Source of the DNA: an uncultured Desulfovibrio sp.
GTDB taxonomy: Bacteria > Desulfobacterota > Desulfovibrionia > Desulfovibrionales > Desulfovibrionaceae
Reading direction: 5' to 3'
Assembly: GCA_900541395.1 (NCBI GenBank)
Contig: UQJT01000036.1
Span: forward strand, 1 to 28,242
DNA length: 28,242 nt
A model generated the notes under the pieces. It saw only the letters and a program-made list of their open reading frames with translations. It was not told the DNA's origin and made no database searches. Positions 1 to 7,411 of the stretch are shown in pieces (positions within the stretch are counted from its first letter, which is position 1; every line of letters begins with the position of its first letter). A program made the position numbers and the translations under genes.

Positions 1-174
1 GAACTGGCTCGCATGGCCGGGCGTCCTGAAAATTGCGAGTAGGGCGCGCTTGACCATCTTGACGGGGGTTCCCTTTTCCTGCCGTTTTGGTCGGCGGAAG
101 GTGCCACTCACGGGGCACTCGCTCGCTGTTTTACAGAGTAATCAGTCTTCGCGCCCGGCCATGCGAGCCAGTTC
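1..174. repeat. 23-bp perfect inverted repeat at window start and recN 3' end
   Basis: Positions 1-23 are the exact reverse complement of 152-174, which encode the C-terminal ELARMAGR of RecN. Read on the plus strand from base 1, the left arm encodes ELARMAGRPENCE followed by a stop at 40-42, so the window opens with the tail of a rightward reading frame that ends like RecN. The two copies diverge right after 23 bp. This may be an inverted duplication of the recN end, a convergent paralogue tail, or a fold-back assembly artefact. The flank before base 1 is not visible, so these cannot be separated. Confidence 0.6.
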
Positions 175-1722
175 AGCATCACGTTCTTCGCCTGCCAGGC
201 GTTGGCAGCGGGTGAAGGTTTCATCACCTATCACTTCCTTGGTAACCCGGAAATGCCGTTCGGCCCGCGCCGCCAGTTGCGGCCAGTGGGTAATGAGCAG
301 CATCTGACGCCGCCCGGCCAGCCGGTCGAGGCGTTCGGCCACCCGGTTGAGGGTGATGCCGCCCACGCCCGCGTCCACTTCGTCGAAAATCAGTGTGGCT
401 TCTTCGCTTTGGGCCTGCAATCCGACCACGGCCAGCAAAAAACGAGAAAGCTCGCCCCCGGAGGCGATACGGTCCAGCGGCTGAGGAGGTTGGCCGGGAT
501 TGGGTGCCCACAACAGGCGCACGCGTTCTTCCACGCAGGCAGGGACATCGCCCACGGCGGGCCACAATTCGTGAGCCGTCATCTCCGGTTCCACATGTAC
601 CCGATCGGAAAAGCCCAGTCCGGCCAATTCGTTTTCCAGCGCGCGGCAGAAGGTTTCGGCCGCCGCGCGACGGCCGCCGTTCACCTCGCCCACCAGTCCG
701 GATAGAGTGTGGGCCAGTTCCAGCTCTTGTTTTTCCAGGCGATGAATGTCCAGGCCGCAGGAGTCGAGGAACGAAAGGTTTTGTTCAATCTCTTCTTTAA
801 GGGACAATATCTCCGGGAGGGTCCGGCGCAACTTGCGTTTGAGCTGGGCCAGGGCATACAGGCGGGCTTCCAGTTCCTCGGGATCGCCCGCGCCGGCGGG
901 CAGAGGAGGGCGCCGGAACAGGCGATCCAGTTCCTGGGCTTCTTCGCGGAAACCGAGAAGCGATTCCAAGAACGGGGACAAGGTATCGTCATCACGGGTC
1001 AGCGTTTCCAGCACGCGCTCCAAGCCGTTCAAAAATTCCAGCAGGCCGTGTCCATCTTCGCCGCGAAGTATAGTCAGGCCCCGGTCGTATTGCTCGCGCA
1101 GTCGTTCGAAACCGCGCAATTCGGCCCGTTGCGCTTCCAGGCGCTCTTCCTCCCCCGCTTCGGGCGCCACCTTGTCGATTTCCTTTTGCTGCATCTCAAG
1201 CAATTCACGCCGTTCGCGCAAGGCGGCCACCTTGGACTGAAGCCCGCGTCGTTGTTCGGCCGTTTCGCGCAGAGCCTTCAGGACTGCGTCCCTGCGTTCC
1301 AGCAGTGCCGGCGAGGCCATGAAGGAATCCACCAAAAAGGCCTGGTAGGCGGGTTGCAACAGACGTTGCTGGCCATGCTGTCCGGCGTGAAGCACCAACG
1401 AGGGGCGCAGTTCGCGAACCGCTTCTTGGGAGCTTAAATCACCATTGAGAAAAAAGCGGCTGCGCCCCGTTTCGGCCACCAACTCACGGCGCAGAATCAA
1501 ATCTCCGTCGGGTCCGGCAAACAAAGCTTCCACCTGGGCGCGCTCGCGGCCCGGTCGTACCATATCCACGCTGAGCTTATCGCCCAGCAGAAAGCTGATA
1601 GCTTTAAGAATGAAGCTCTTGCCCGCGCCGGTTTCACCCGTCAGGGCGTTTATGCCCGGCCCGAACTCCAGCTCCATGTCCTCGATCAGGGCCAGATCGC
1701 GGATTCGCAGATATTCCAGCAT
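142..1722 (-). CDS. recN: DNA repair ATPase RecN
   Basis: RecN is an SMC-like ATPase that acts on chromosomal double-strand breaks. The protein of 526 residues has an N-terminal Walker A (GETGAGKS, about residues 29-36), a central coiled-coil-rich region, the ABC signature SGGELSR near residue 421 and a Walker B FDEVDAGVGG near 446. The C-terminal ELARM motif is typical of the family. The frame is open upstream to 1893, but the start at 1722 is chosen because MLEYLRIRDLALI is the family N-terminus and the upstream part would overlap the permease gene. At 526 residues it is a little shorter than E. coli RecN (about 553), ending soon after ELARMAG. It is the last gene of a leftward run, 73 bp after the permease stop. 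Confidence 0.95.
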   Translation of the reverse strand: MLEYLRIRDLALIEDMELEFGPGINALTGETGAGKSFILKAISFLLGDKLSVDMVRPGRERAQVEALFAGPDGDLILRRELVAETGRSRFFLNGDLSSQEAVRELRPSLVLHAGQHGQQRLLQPAYQAFLVDSFMASPALLERRDAVLKALRETAEQRRGLQSKVAALRERRELLEMQQKEIDKVAPEAGEEERLEAQRAELRGFERLREQYDRGLTILRGEDGHGLLEFLNGLERVLETLTRDDDTLSPFLESLLGFREEAQELDRLFRRPPLPAGAGDPEELEARLYALAQLKRKLRRTLPEILSLKEEIEQNLSFLDSCGLDIHRLEKQELELAHTLSGLVGEVNGGRRAAAETFCRALENELAGLGFSDRVHVEPEMTAHELWPAVGDVPACVEERVRLLWAPNPGQPPQPLDRIASGGELSRFLLAVVGLQAQSEEATLIFDEVDAGVGGITLNRVAERLDRLAGRRQMLLITHWPQLAARAERHFRVTKEVIGDETFTRCQRLAGEERDAELARMAGRED

Positions 1723-1795
1723 ACCATTCGCTTCGCTGTTGAAGTAGCAGGCCTGCCGTCCGGCGGACCCGAACAAACAGGATAATATGTGCGGC

Positions 1796-2671
1796 TTATG
1801 CGCGCAAGCGGATACGGCCGCGAAACGGCTTTGTTCGTCCGGCATCGATACGTTCGCGCAGCCGGGGATCGAGCAGGTCGCGTAAGCTTTCACCCAACAG
1901 ATTATAGCCGAGCACGGTGATCAGAATGGCCAGGCCGGGATACAACGACAGCCACGGCGCGATTTCCAGGGTGGCCTTACCGTCCATGAGCATGTTGCCC
2001 CAACTGGGGTTGGGGGGCTGGACCCCCAAACCCAGAAAGCTGAGGGACGATTCCACCAGAATGGCTCCGGCCACTCCCAGCGTGGCCGACACCAGCACCG
2101 GGGTAAGAGCGTTGGGTAGGATATGAGTCAACAGAACGCGGGCCGGGCTTGCTCCAGCCAGTTTGGAAGCCGCCACAAAGTCGCGTTCACGCAGGGACAG
2201 AGTCTCGGCCCGTACCAGACGAGCCACGCCCATCCATGACGTCAGTCCGATAACGGCCATGATGTTGACCAAGCTGGAATCCAGAAAGGCGATGACGGAC
2301 AGGATAAGAAAAAAGGATGGAAAACAGAGCATGACGTCCACGCCGCGCATGATGATTTCGTCGACCCAACCGCCGAAATATCCGGCCAGCAACCCGAGAA
2401 ATACCCCCACGGCTACGGAAATCCCCACAGCCACAAAACCCACCCATAGCGAGACCCGCGCCCCATATAACAGGCGGGAAAAAACATCTCTCCCCAGATC
2501 GTCGGTACCGAGCAGATGGGCGGGGGAAGGAGGCATGAGTACGGCATCCAGATCATAGGCCGCCGGGTCGTAGGGGGCTATCCACGGCGCCAGCAAGGCC
2601 AGCAGACTCATGCCGAGCACGATGACGAGCCCGGCGACCAGCATGCCGTGGCGTTGGAGGCGAAAATTCAC
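1796..2671 (-). CDS. Oligopeptide-type ABC transporter permease (DppC/OppC family)
   Basis: This is an inner-membrane permease of 291 residues. It starts with a hydrophobic helix (about 10-32) followed by the family N-terminal signature APYDP and [18 protein letters not shown]. About six membrane segments are predicted. The EAA loop that contacts the ATPase is visible as [18 protein letters not shown], and the C-terminus has the typical [15 protein letters not shown] and [15 protein letters not shown]. Its ATG overlaps the stop of the upstream DppB-like gene (ATGA), so the two are translationally coupled. No ATPase or binding protein is encoded nearby, so the substrate (dipeptide, oligopeptide or nickel) cannot be assigned. 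Confidence 0.93.
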   Translation of the reverse strand: MNFRLQRHGMLVAGLVIVLGMSLLALLAPWIAPYDPAAYDLDAVLMPPSPAHLLGTDDLGRDVFSRLLYGARVSLWVGFVAVGISVAVGVFLGLLAGYFGGWVDEIIMRGVDVMLCFPSFFLILSVIAFLDSSLVNIMAVIGLTSWMGVARLVRAETLSLRERDFVAASKLAGASPARVLLTHILPNALTPVLVSATLGVAGAILVESSLSFLGLGVQPPNPSWGNMLMDGKATLEIAPWLSLYPGLAILITVLGYNLLGESLRDLLDPRLRERIDAGRTKPFRGRIRLRA

Positions 2672-3720
2672 AGACCGCCTCCTTTGCCGCCGGACCGAGC
2701 TCCTGCCCGGATACGCGGGTCGGCCAGGGCGTACCCCAGGTCGGCCAGCAGGTTGCCGAGCAGCGTGAGTGTGGCCCCCAGCACCAGGTTGCCCATGATC
2801 AACGGATAATCACGGGCCATGACGGCCGTGTAAAACAACTGGCCCAGACCGGGCAGGGCGAAGATGGTTTCAATGATGACGCTGCCGCCGATGAGGCCGG
2901 GCACGGACAGGCCGAGCAGAGTGATGACCGGCAAAAGCGCGTTGCGCAAGGCATGACGAAAAATGACGGTATGTTCGGGCAAACCTTTGGCCCGCGCGGT
3001 CAAAATGTAATCCTGGCGCAATACTTCCAGCATGGATGAACGCAGAAAGCGCGAAGTCCCGGCCACGCCGCCCACCACGCCCACCAGGATGGGCAGAACC
3101 AGATGTCGGGCCACATCCAGAATTTTGCCCGTATCGCTGAGGGTTGCAAAATTCAGCGAGGTAAGGCCGGATAACGGCAGCCAACCGAGATCGATGCTGA
3201 AGTACAACATAAGCAGCAGAGCCAGCCAGAAACTGGGCATGGCAAACCCCAGAAAGACCAAAACGGTCAACGACCTATCCAGCACCGACCCCTGTCTGGC
3301 GGCGGAAACCACGCCAACGGGCACGGCAATGAGCAGGGTCAGCAGCAGAGTGGCCACGTTCATACCCACAGTCAGGGGCAGACGCTCCGCAATTTTTTCT
3401 ATGACCGGGCGGCCGTCGCTGGACAGTGAATGTCCGAAATCCAGATGAACCAGTCGGTTCAGCCAGTCCATGTATTGAACCGCCAGGGGGCGATCCAGTC
3501 CGTACAGGGCGTTCAGGCGTTCACGCACCGTATCGCCGGCCAGCGGATTGAGGCTGACCTGCATGTCGGTGGGCGTGCCGGGAGCGAGGTGGATGACGAA
3601 AAAGCTCACCACGGTGATGCCCCACAAGACGATGAGCATCCATATCAGCTTGCGCACGAAGCGCATGCCCAGCGCCCGCGCCCGGGAACGACGGCCGGTG
3701 TCGACTTGCGCGCTCTTCAT
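2668..3720 (-). CDS. Oligopeptide-type ABC transporter permease (DppB/OppB family)
   Basis: This is an inner-membrane permease of 350 residues, partner of the DppC-like gene. The first helix ([20 protein letters not shown]) is followed by the family signature HLAPGTP. Later come [16 protein letters not shown], the LDFGHSLS motif, an EAA-type loop ([20 protein letters not shown]) and the C-terminal [20 protein letters not shown]. The frame is open to 3783. The start at 3720 is chosen because AGGAACG sits just before it, and because this places the gene 26 bp after the preceding stop instead of overlapping it. The family and its pairing with the downstream gene are clear; the substrate is not. 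Confidence 0.93.
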   Translation of the reverse strand: MKSAQVDTGRRSRARALGMRFVRKLIWMLIVLWGITVVSFFVIHLAPGTPTDMQVSLNPLAGDTVRERLNALYGLDRPLAVQYMDWLNRLVHLDFGHSLSSDGRPVIEKIAERLPLTVGMNVATLLLTLLIAVPVGVVSAARQGSVLDRSLTVLVFLGFAMPSFWLALLLMLYFSIDLGWLPLSGLTSLNFATLSDTGKILDVARHLVLPILVGVVGGVAGTSRFLRSSMLEVLRQDYILTARAKGLPEHTVIFRHALRNALLPVITLLGLSVPGLIGGSVIIETIFALPGLGQLFYTAVMARDYPLIMGNLVLGATLTLLGNLLADLGYALADPRIRAGARSGGKGGGL

Positions 3721-3746
3721 CGTTCCTGTTCCTTCCGGATGCCGCC

Positions 3747-4310
3747 TTACATGGCGCCCTGGCTGATATCGTGCCGCATCCATTCGGCCACGGCCGCGGC
3801 TTCCGCCCCCCAGGCAGGGGAGAGCCGCGCCTCCAGAAATTGGCGATACAGCTCGTCCAACATTTCCAGGCTGCTTTCAATAAGGTACATCTTTTCCAGA
3901 AACAGCGCGTCGGGGTCGTCGCCTTCCTCATCTTTGGCCACTGACGGAGTGCGCAGGGACCCGATGCTGAAATCCTCGGCCTTCAGCGTCACCTGCCAGG
4001 CCATGCCGTCCTTTTCCATACGCGCCAAAGCCCGCACCACCAGTTTGCCGGTCTGCAGACCGAGCCGAGCCTCGCGCAGGGGAGAAAGAGAGCCGGAGAC
4101 GGAGGCCGTTTCCAGGTTGTCTCCCTCGCCGCCGCGAACCACGACCCGTTGCTCCATACTGACCGTAAAAGGCTCGCCCGCGTGGCCCGATGATTGTCCC
4201 CCCATGCGGAACAAGCCGTTGGATGTTTCGCTGCGGAACCACAGCCAGGTCAGAAATTCCCGCCCTAGTATCAGATCGGTGTTTTCGCCTATGTATGCGG
4301 CATCTGCCAT
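3747..4310 (-). CDS. RdgC-like protein, C-terminal half (separate gene)
   Basis: This 187-residue protein begins [20 protein letters not shown]. By eye it resembles the C-terminal half of RdgC: a [10 protein letters not shown] segment matches GKVVTKLALDW of E. coli RdgC, followed by a short beta region and an acidic C-terminal helix ([19 protein letters not shown]). It lies directly downstream of the gene for the RdgC-like N-terminal half. The two frames are in register, but three in-frame stops (4410-4412, 4341-4343, 4320-4322) separate them. This gene has its own ribosome site (GAGGAC) before the ATG at 4310. RdgC is a ring-shaped DNA-binding protein that modulates RecA. A two-subunit RdgC is my inference; the alternative is an unrelated conserved neighbour. 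Confidence 0.65.
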   Translation of the reverse strand: MADAAYIGENTDLILGREFLTWLWFRSETSNGLFRMGGQSSGHAGEPFTVSMEQRVVVRGGEGDNLETASVSGSLSPLREARLGLQTGKLVVRALARMEKDGMAWQVTLKAEDFSIGSLRTPSVAKDEEGDDPDALFLEKMYLIESSLEMLDELYRQFLEARLSPAWGAEAAAVAEWMRHDISQGAM

Positions 4311-4409
4311 GATATGTCCTCAGCTTTTTCGAGCGGATGTTCAAAATTTTTCTGACGGCGGGACGACGGCGCGTCCGCCGTATTCCCGGCGCCTTGCGGG
4401 AAGAGGAAA

Positions 4410-5024
4410 TTACAAAAACTTGGTGGATTCCACGCCGTCCAAACGGGCGGACGCCTCTTCTCCCAGCAAAGACAGAGCCAGGCCGTAGGGCAAAAGCTGC
4501 TCCAGATGCAAATCGAAAGTACGTACGAAATAATCCAGAAACAGTTCGATAACCTTGTTTTGAGTGGAAGCCAGGTAGACACGGCCGCTACGAGTGGCCC
4601 ACACCACCTGAAATTCAGCCGGGATAGGCAAAAAGCGGCTCATGAGCCGTAATTTGACCTGTTCGGCCAGTTCTTTTTTACGCTCTCTGCCTACAAATTT
4701 TTTGCCCTGTTCACGGATGCGGGCTTCTTCTTCCTGAACGGCGATGCGGGTGTGTTTTTTGAGCACCGCCGGAGGAATGCGGCGGGTATCCAAGCGTAGA
4801 CTGAAGGTAATATAATCGGCTTTTTCAGGAGGGCTAAGGCGCCAGGTCGTATCAAGCATATCGTCGAAATTCACCCAACCGAAGCTACGTTCCTGAGGGA
4901 TATCGTCGATATCCTGGAACGCGAATTGCTTTAATTTGTCGGGGATGGCCGCCCAGAGATCGGCGGGAACCTCATCAACCAGACGGAAGCGTGTAAAACT
5001 GGTGCTGGATTTCAGAAAACTCAT
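4410..5024 (-). CDS. rdgC: RdgC-family recombination-associated protein, N-terminal part
   Basis: This 204-residue protein starts MSFLKSSTSFTRFRL. It shows the RdgC family order: an N-terminal strand-rich region, a phenylalanine/glycine-rich FGWVNFDD segment, then YITFSLRLDTRRIPPAVLKK, a charged helix (KKFVGRERKKELAEQVKLRL) and LPIPAEFQVVWATRSGRVYL. E. coli RdgC has about 303 residues, so the C-terminal third is missing here and appears to be supplied by the next gene. AAGGAT precedes the ATG at 5024. It is the first gene of the leftward run ending in recN, which places two recombination factors around a pair of transporter permeases. Confidence 0.8.
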   Translation of the reverse strand: MSFLKSSTSFTRFRLVDEVPADLWAAIPDKLKQFAFQDIDDIPQERSFGWVNFDDMLDTTWRLSPPEKADYITFSLRLDTRRIPPAVLKKHTRIAVQEEEARIREQGKKFVGRERKKELAEQVKLRLMSRFLPIPAEFQVVWATRSGRVYLASTQNKVIELFLDYFVRTFDLHLEQLLPYGLALSLLGEEASARLDGVESTKFL

Positions 5025-5184
5025 GGGGATCCTTCTCGTTGCGGCGGTCGGCCGAAATTACGAAACGGAGGTAATATTACGTTATGCGCGGCGGACGCGC
5101 AAGCAAGAGAGGGATAACCCCGCGCGGACCAAGGGCCCAGGTTTTCTTCAATTGCGGCCCTGTACTCAAGAAGTTTGATTGTCC

Positions 5185-5200
5185 CATAATGTAAATTATG
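5185..5200. promoter_or_regulatory. AT-rich palindrome in divergent intergenic region
   Basis: CATAAT (5185-5190) and ATTATG (5195-5200) form an inverted repeat with a 4-bp spacer in the 251-bp gap between the divergent rdgC-like gene and the DUF3179 gene. It lies about 75 bp upstream of the DUF3179 start. It could be an operator or contain a -10 element. No clear -35/-10 pair could be fixed here. Confidence 0.3.
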
Positions 5201-5275
5201 TAAACTTTTGCTCCATGCACACACTTGCCCGTCTTCCTGCTTTCCGCTAAAAATACAGCAAGAGGTTAAGTTGAT

Positions 5276-6427
5276 ATGGTTTGTTTTTGTTGGAGATCCG
5301 CTTTTCATGTCGGGAGTTGCGTCCTTGGCGCGTTGCTGGCCTTCAGTCTTGCCGCTTATCCTCAATCCGCGGACGCCATGCCCCGTACCATGCAGGATTT
5401 GCGAAACATTACCGAGCAACTGGTAAAAACGGGCCTGGTACACGGCGACATCCCTTCATTGAACAGCCCCGCTTTTGTCGCCGTCCGTGAAGCCAGCATG
5501 GGGCTGGAAGCCAATGATCCCGTATTTGTCGTGCCCTTGCCGGACGGCGTGCGTATTTATCCGCAAAAGATACTCGTCTGGCATGAGGTGGTCAACGAAG
5601 TCATAAAAGGGGAACCTTTTTGTATTACCTATTGCCCGCTCAGCGGCTGCCTGGCGGTCTACGCCGCGCGTGCGGGCAACCAGAATCTGATTCTGGATGC
5701 CGAAGGCCGCTTGTATAACAATAATGCCGTTCTTATCGACAGGAATACCGGCAGCTTATGGTCGCAAGTCTTGGGAGTGGCTTTTGACGGCCCGTTGACC
5801 GGCACCGGTTTGCGTATTCTTCCCTGTTATTGGACCACATGGGGCCACGCGCGGGAGTTTTATCCCGACGCCAAAGTGCTCCAAACGCCCCGCGGAGGCT
5901 GGCGCAACTACAACCGCGATCCCTATGGTTCGTATCTGACCCCGGGTAATTACTATGACGATGAACGAATCCTTTACCCGCTCACCCGGCTGGATAGCCG
6001 CCTGCCCGCCAAGACCCGGATACTGGGCCTGGAAATCGACAATAATTTTATGGCCGTGGATATCGACTACATCCGCAAAGTCAAGGTGGTGAATTTTTAT
6101 TCCGGACTGACTCCATTGGTGGCTCTGTACGACGACCGTCTGGGGGTGGCCCGCGTCTATGAGCGTTCGGTATGGGAAGGCCGCAGCCCTGCTCTCTTCG
6201 TTTGGCAGGACGGCGTTCTTCGCGACGTGCAGACTCGAAGCGAATGGGATATGGACGGACGTTGCGTCAAAGGCAATCTGGAAGGGGCGTCTATGGAACA
6301 GTTATTCGGTATTTACGCCTTCTGGTTTGCCTGGGCGGCTTTCAACCCTGAAACGGAACTGGTGCCGGGCCCCACGGTAGTGCCCGACAGCGCCTTGGTG
6401 GTGGGCGACGGCGTGACTTCGAGGTAA
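5276..6427 (+). CDS. DUF3179 domain protein, probably exported
   Basis: This 383-residue protein carries the DUF3179 pattern. In order it has WHEVVNEVIKGEPFCITYCPLSGC (shown as a span, about residues 102-125), YNNNAVLIDRNTGSLWSQVLG, the WTTWGHAREFYPDAKVL block, and a C-terminal ALFVWQDG/IYAFWFAW region. The N-terminal 35 residues look like a signal peptide (hydrophobic GSCVLGALLAFSLAAYPQSADA). The family is widespread and its biochemical role is unknown. The usual family motif is TYCPLC; here it reads TYCPLSGC, so the second cysteine is displaced by two residues. AGAGG lies about 10 bases before the ATG. It is a single-gene unit, convergent with the methyltransferase-like gene. Confidence 0.85.
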   Translation: MVCFCWRSAFHVGSCVLGALLAFSLAAYPQSADAMPRTMQDLRNITEQLVKTGLVHGDIPSLNSPAFVAVREASMGLEANDPVFVVPLPDGVRIYPQKILVWHEVVNEVIKGEPFCITYCPLSGCLAVYAARAGNQNLILDAEGRLYNNNAVLIDRNTGSLWSQVLGVAFDGPLTGTGLRILPCYWTTWGHAREFYPDAKVLQTPRGGWRNYNRDPYGSYLTPGNYYDDERILYPLTRLDSRLPAKTRILGLEIDNNFMAVDIDYIRKVKVVNFYSGLTPLVALYDDRLGVARVYERSVWEGRSPALFVWQDGVLRDVQTRSEWDMDGRCVKGNLEGASMEQLFGIYAFWFAWAAFNPETELVPGPTVVPDSALVVGDGVTSR

Positions 6428-6461
6428 AGACGGCCCGCCGGGCGCGCGGGAGAAAGCTGCC

Positions 6462-7013
6462 CTACTCCACCGCCGAAGGCCGCTGTTTCCAGGCGATGAG
6501 AGCCATACCGACACAACCGCCCAGGCAGGATTGCCGCGCCACTACCCTGCCCTGTCGGCGCCACTCGTACACCACGCCTTCCAGGCCGCCGGAGGCATCG
6601 TAGGCCGCCAGGGCGCCGCGCTTGGCGCAAGACGCGGTCAGCCGAAAAAAAAGTCGGCGCAGCCCCTCGGCGGGGATTTCCAAATTGCGCTCGGCCCGCT
6701 GCCAATCTACAAGCAGGGCCAAGGGTGCCAAGCTTTGGACAATTCCCGGCACGGCGTGCCGCTCTGCAACGCTTTTTTCCGACAAGTTCATCTCCAGAAC
6801 AAGCAGATCCCACGGCAAGACGCAGGCCTTCCCGGCGGGCGACGCAAGAGTTTGCTCGGGCAAGGCCGTCACGGCTGTGGCGGCCATCCCCCGTTTTTTG
6901 AACGCGTCAATCACTCTTCGGGGGGGCCCCGTTCCCACGACCAGAGTCCTTGCCCCCACCGGAAGATGTTCCGCCGCCAGATGCGCGGCGCGGGTACTGA
7001 TCCGGCCCCACAC
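6462..7013 (-). CDS. Methyltransferase-like protein (class I SAM fold), downstream of queD
   Basis: This protein of about 183 residues contains a glycine-rich motif I-like segment (ARTLVVGTGPPRRVIDAFKKRG) and a motif IV-like PWDLLVLEMNLS. It then has LLVDWQRAERNLEIPA and a C-terminal sheet region ending in CLGGCVGMALIAWK. These resemble class I S-adenosylmethionine methyltransferases, but I cannot name a substrate. The frame is open to 7127, which would overlap queD by over 100 bp. The GTG at 7013, just 5 bases after the queD stop and with no ATG alternative, is the preferred start. The tight spacing suggests coupling with queD. Confidence 0.6.
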   Translation of the reverse strand: MWGRISTRAAHLAAEHLPVGARTLVVGTGPPRRVIDAFKKRGMAATAVTALPEQTLASPAGKACVLPWDLLVLEMNLSEKSVAERHAVPGIVQSLAPLALLVDWQRAERNLEIPAEGLRRLFFRLTASCAKRGALAAYDASGGLEGVVYEWRRQGRVVARQSCLGGCVGMALIAWKQRPSAVE

Positions 7014-7018
7014 CGACG

Positions 7019-7411
7019 TTAATCCGGTATTTCGCAATAGGTGGCGGATTGGGCGCTTTTTTCGCTGACAGTCACCCCGATCAGGCGTACGGGCAGGCCG
7101 TGCAACTGGGGGGCCAGGCGCTGCCACAGATGTCGGGCCAGATTCTCCGAGGATGGATTGAGGCGGTCAAAGGGCGGCGTGGCATTGAGGTCCGTGTGAT
7201 CCAATTTCGCCAACTCGGCGCGGAGCAGGCGCTTCAGTTCACTGAAGTCCATGACCAACTCGGTGTCCGGAGTTAAAGTTTCTCCCTCCACGGTCATTTC
7301 CGCCGCGTAATTGTGGCCGTGCATATTTTCGCACTTACCCTGGTAATGCCGCAAAGCGTGGGCCGCGGAAAATTCGCCGCGTACCGTCAACCGCCAGATA
7401 GCGCGACTCAT
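7019..7411 (-). CDS. queD: 6-carboxy-5,6,7,8-tetrahydropterin synthase (QueD)
   Basis: QueD converts dihydroneopterin triphosphate to 6-carboxytetrahydropterin in the queuosine/7-deazaguanine pathway. The 130-residue protein has the family length. Zinc ligands are visible as His18 (FSAAHAL) and His31/His33 (CENMHGHNY), with the catalytic Cys27 in the same block and His72 in LDHTDLN. Its ATG overlaps the dnaE stop codon (ATGA), so it is probably cotranscribed with dnaE. No other queuosine gene lies in the window. Confidence 0.95.
   Translation of the reverse strand: MSRAIWRLTVRGEFSAAHALRHYQGKCENMHGHNYAAEMTVEGETLTPDTELVMDFSELKRLLRAELAKLDHTDLNATPPFDRLNPSSENLARHLWQRLAPQLHGLPVRLIGVTVSEKSAQSATYCEIPD

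Noticed and set aside
101..118. GTGCC/GGCAC hairpin as a recN terminator
   Set aside because: The 5-bp stem has no adjacent U-tract on either strand.
1723..1893. N-terminal extension of recN by 57 codons
   Set aside because: RecN family proteins begin at MLEYLRIRDL; the extension overlaps the permease gene and looks non-coding.
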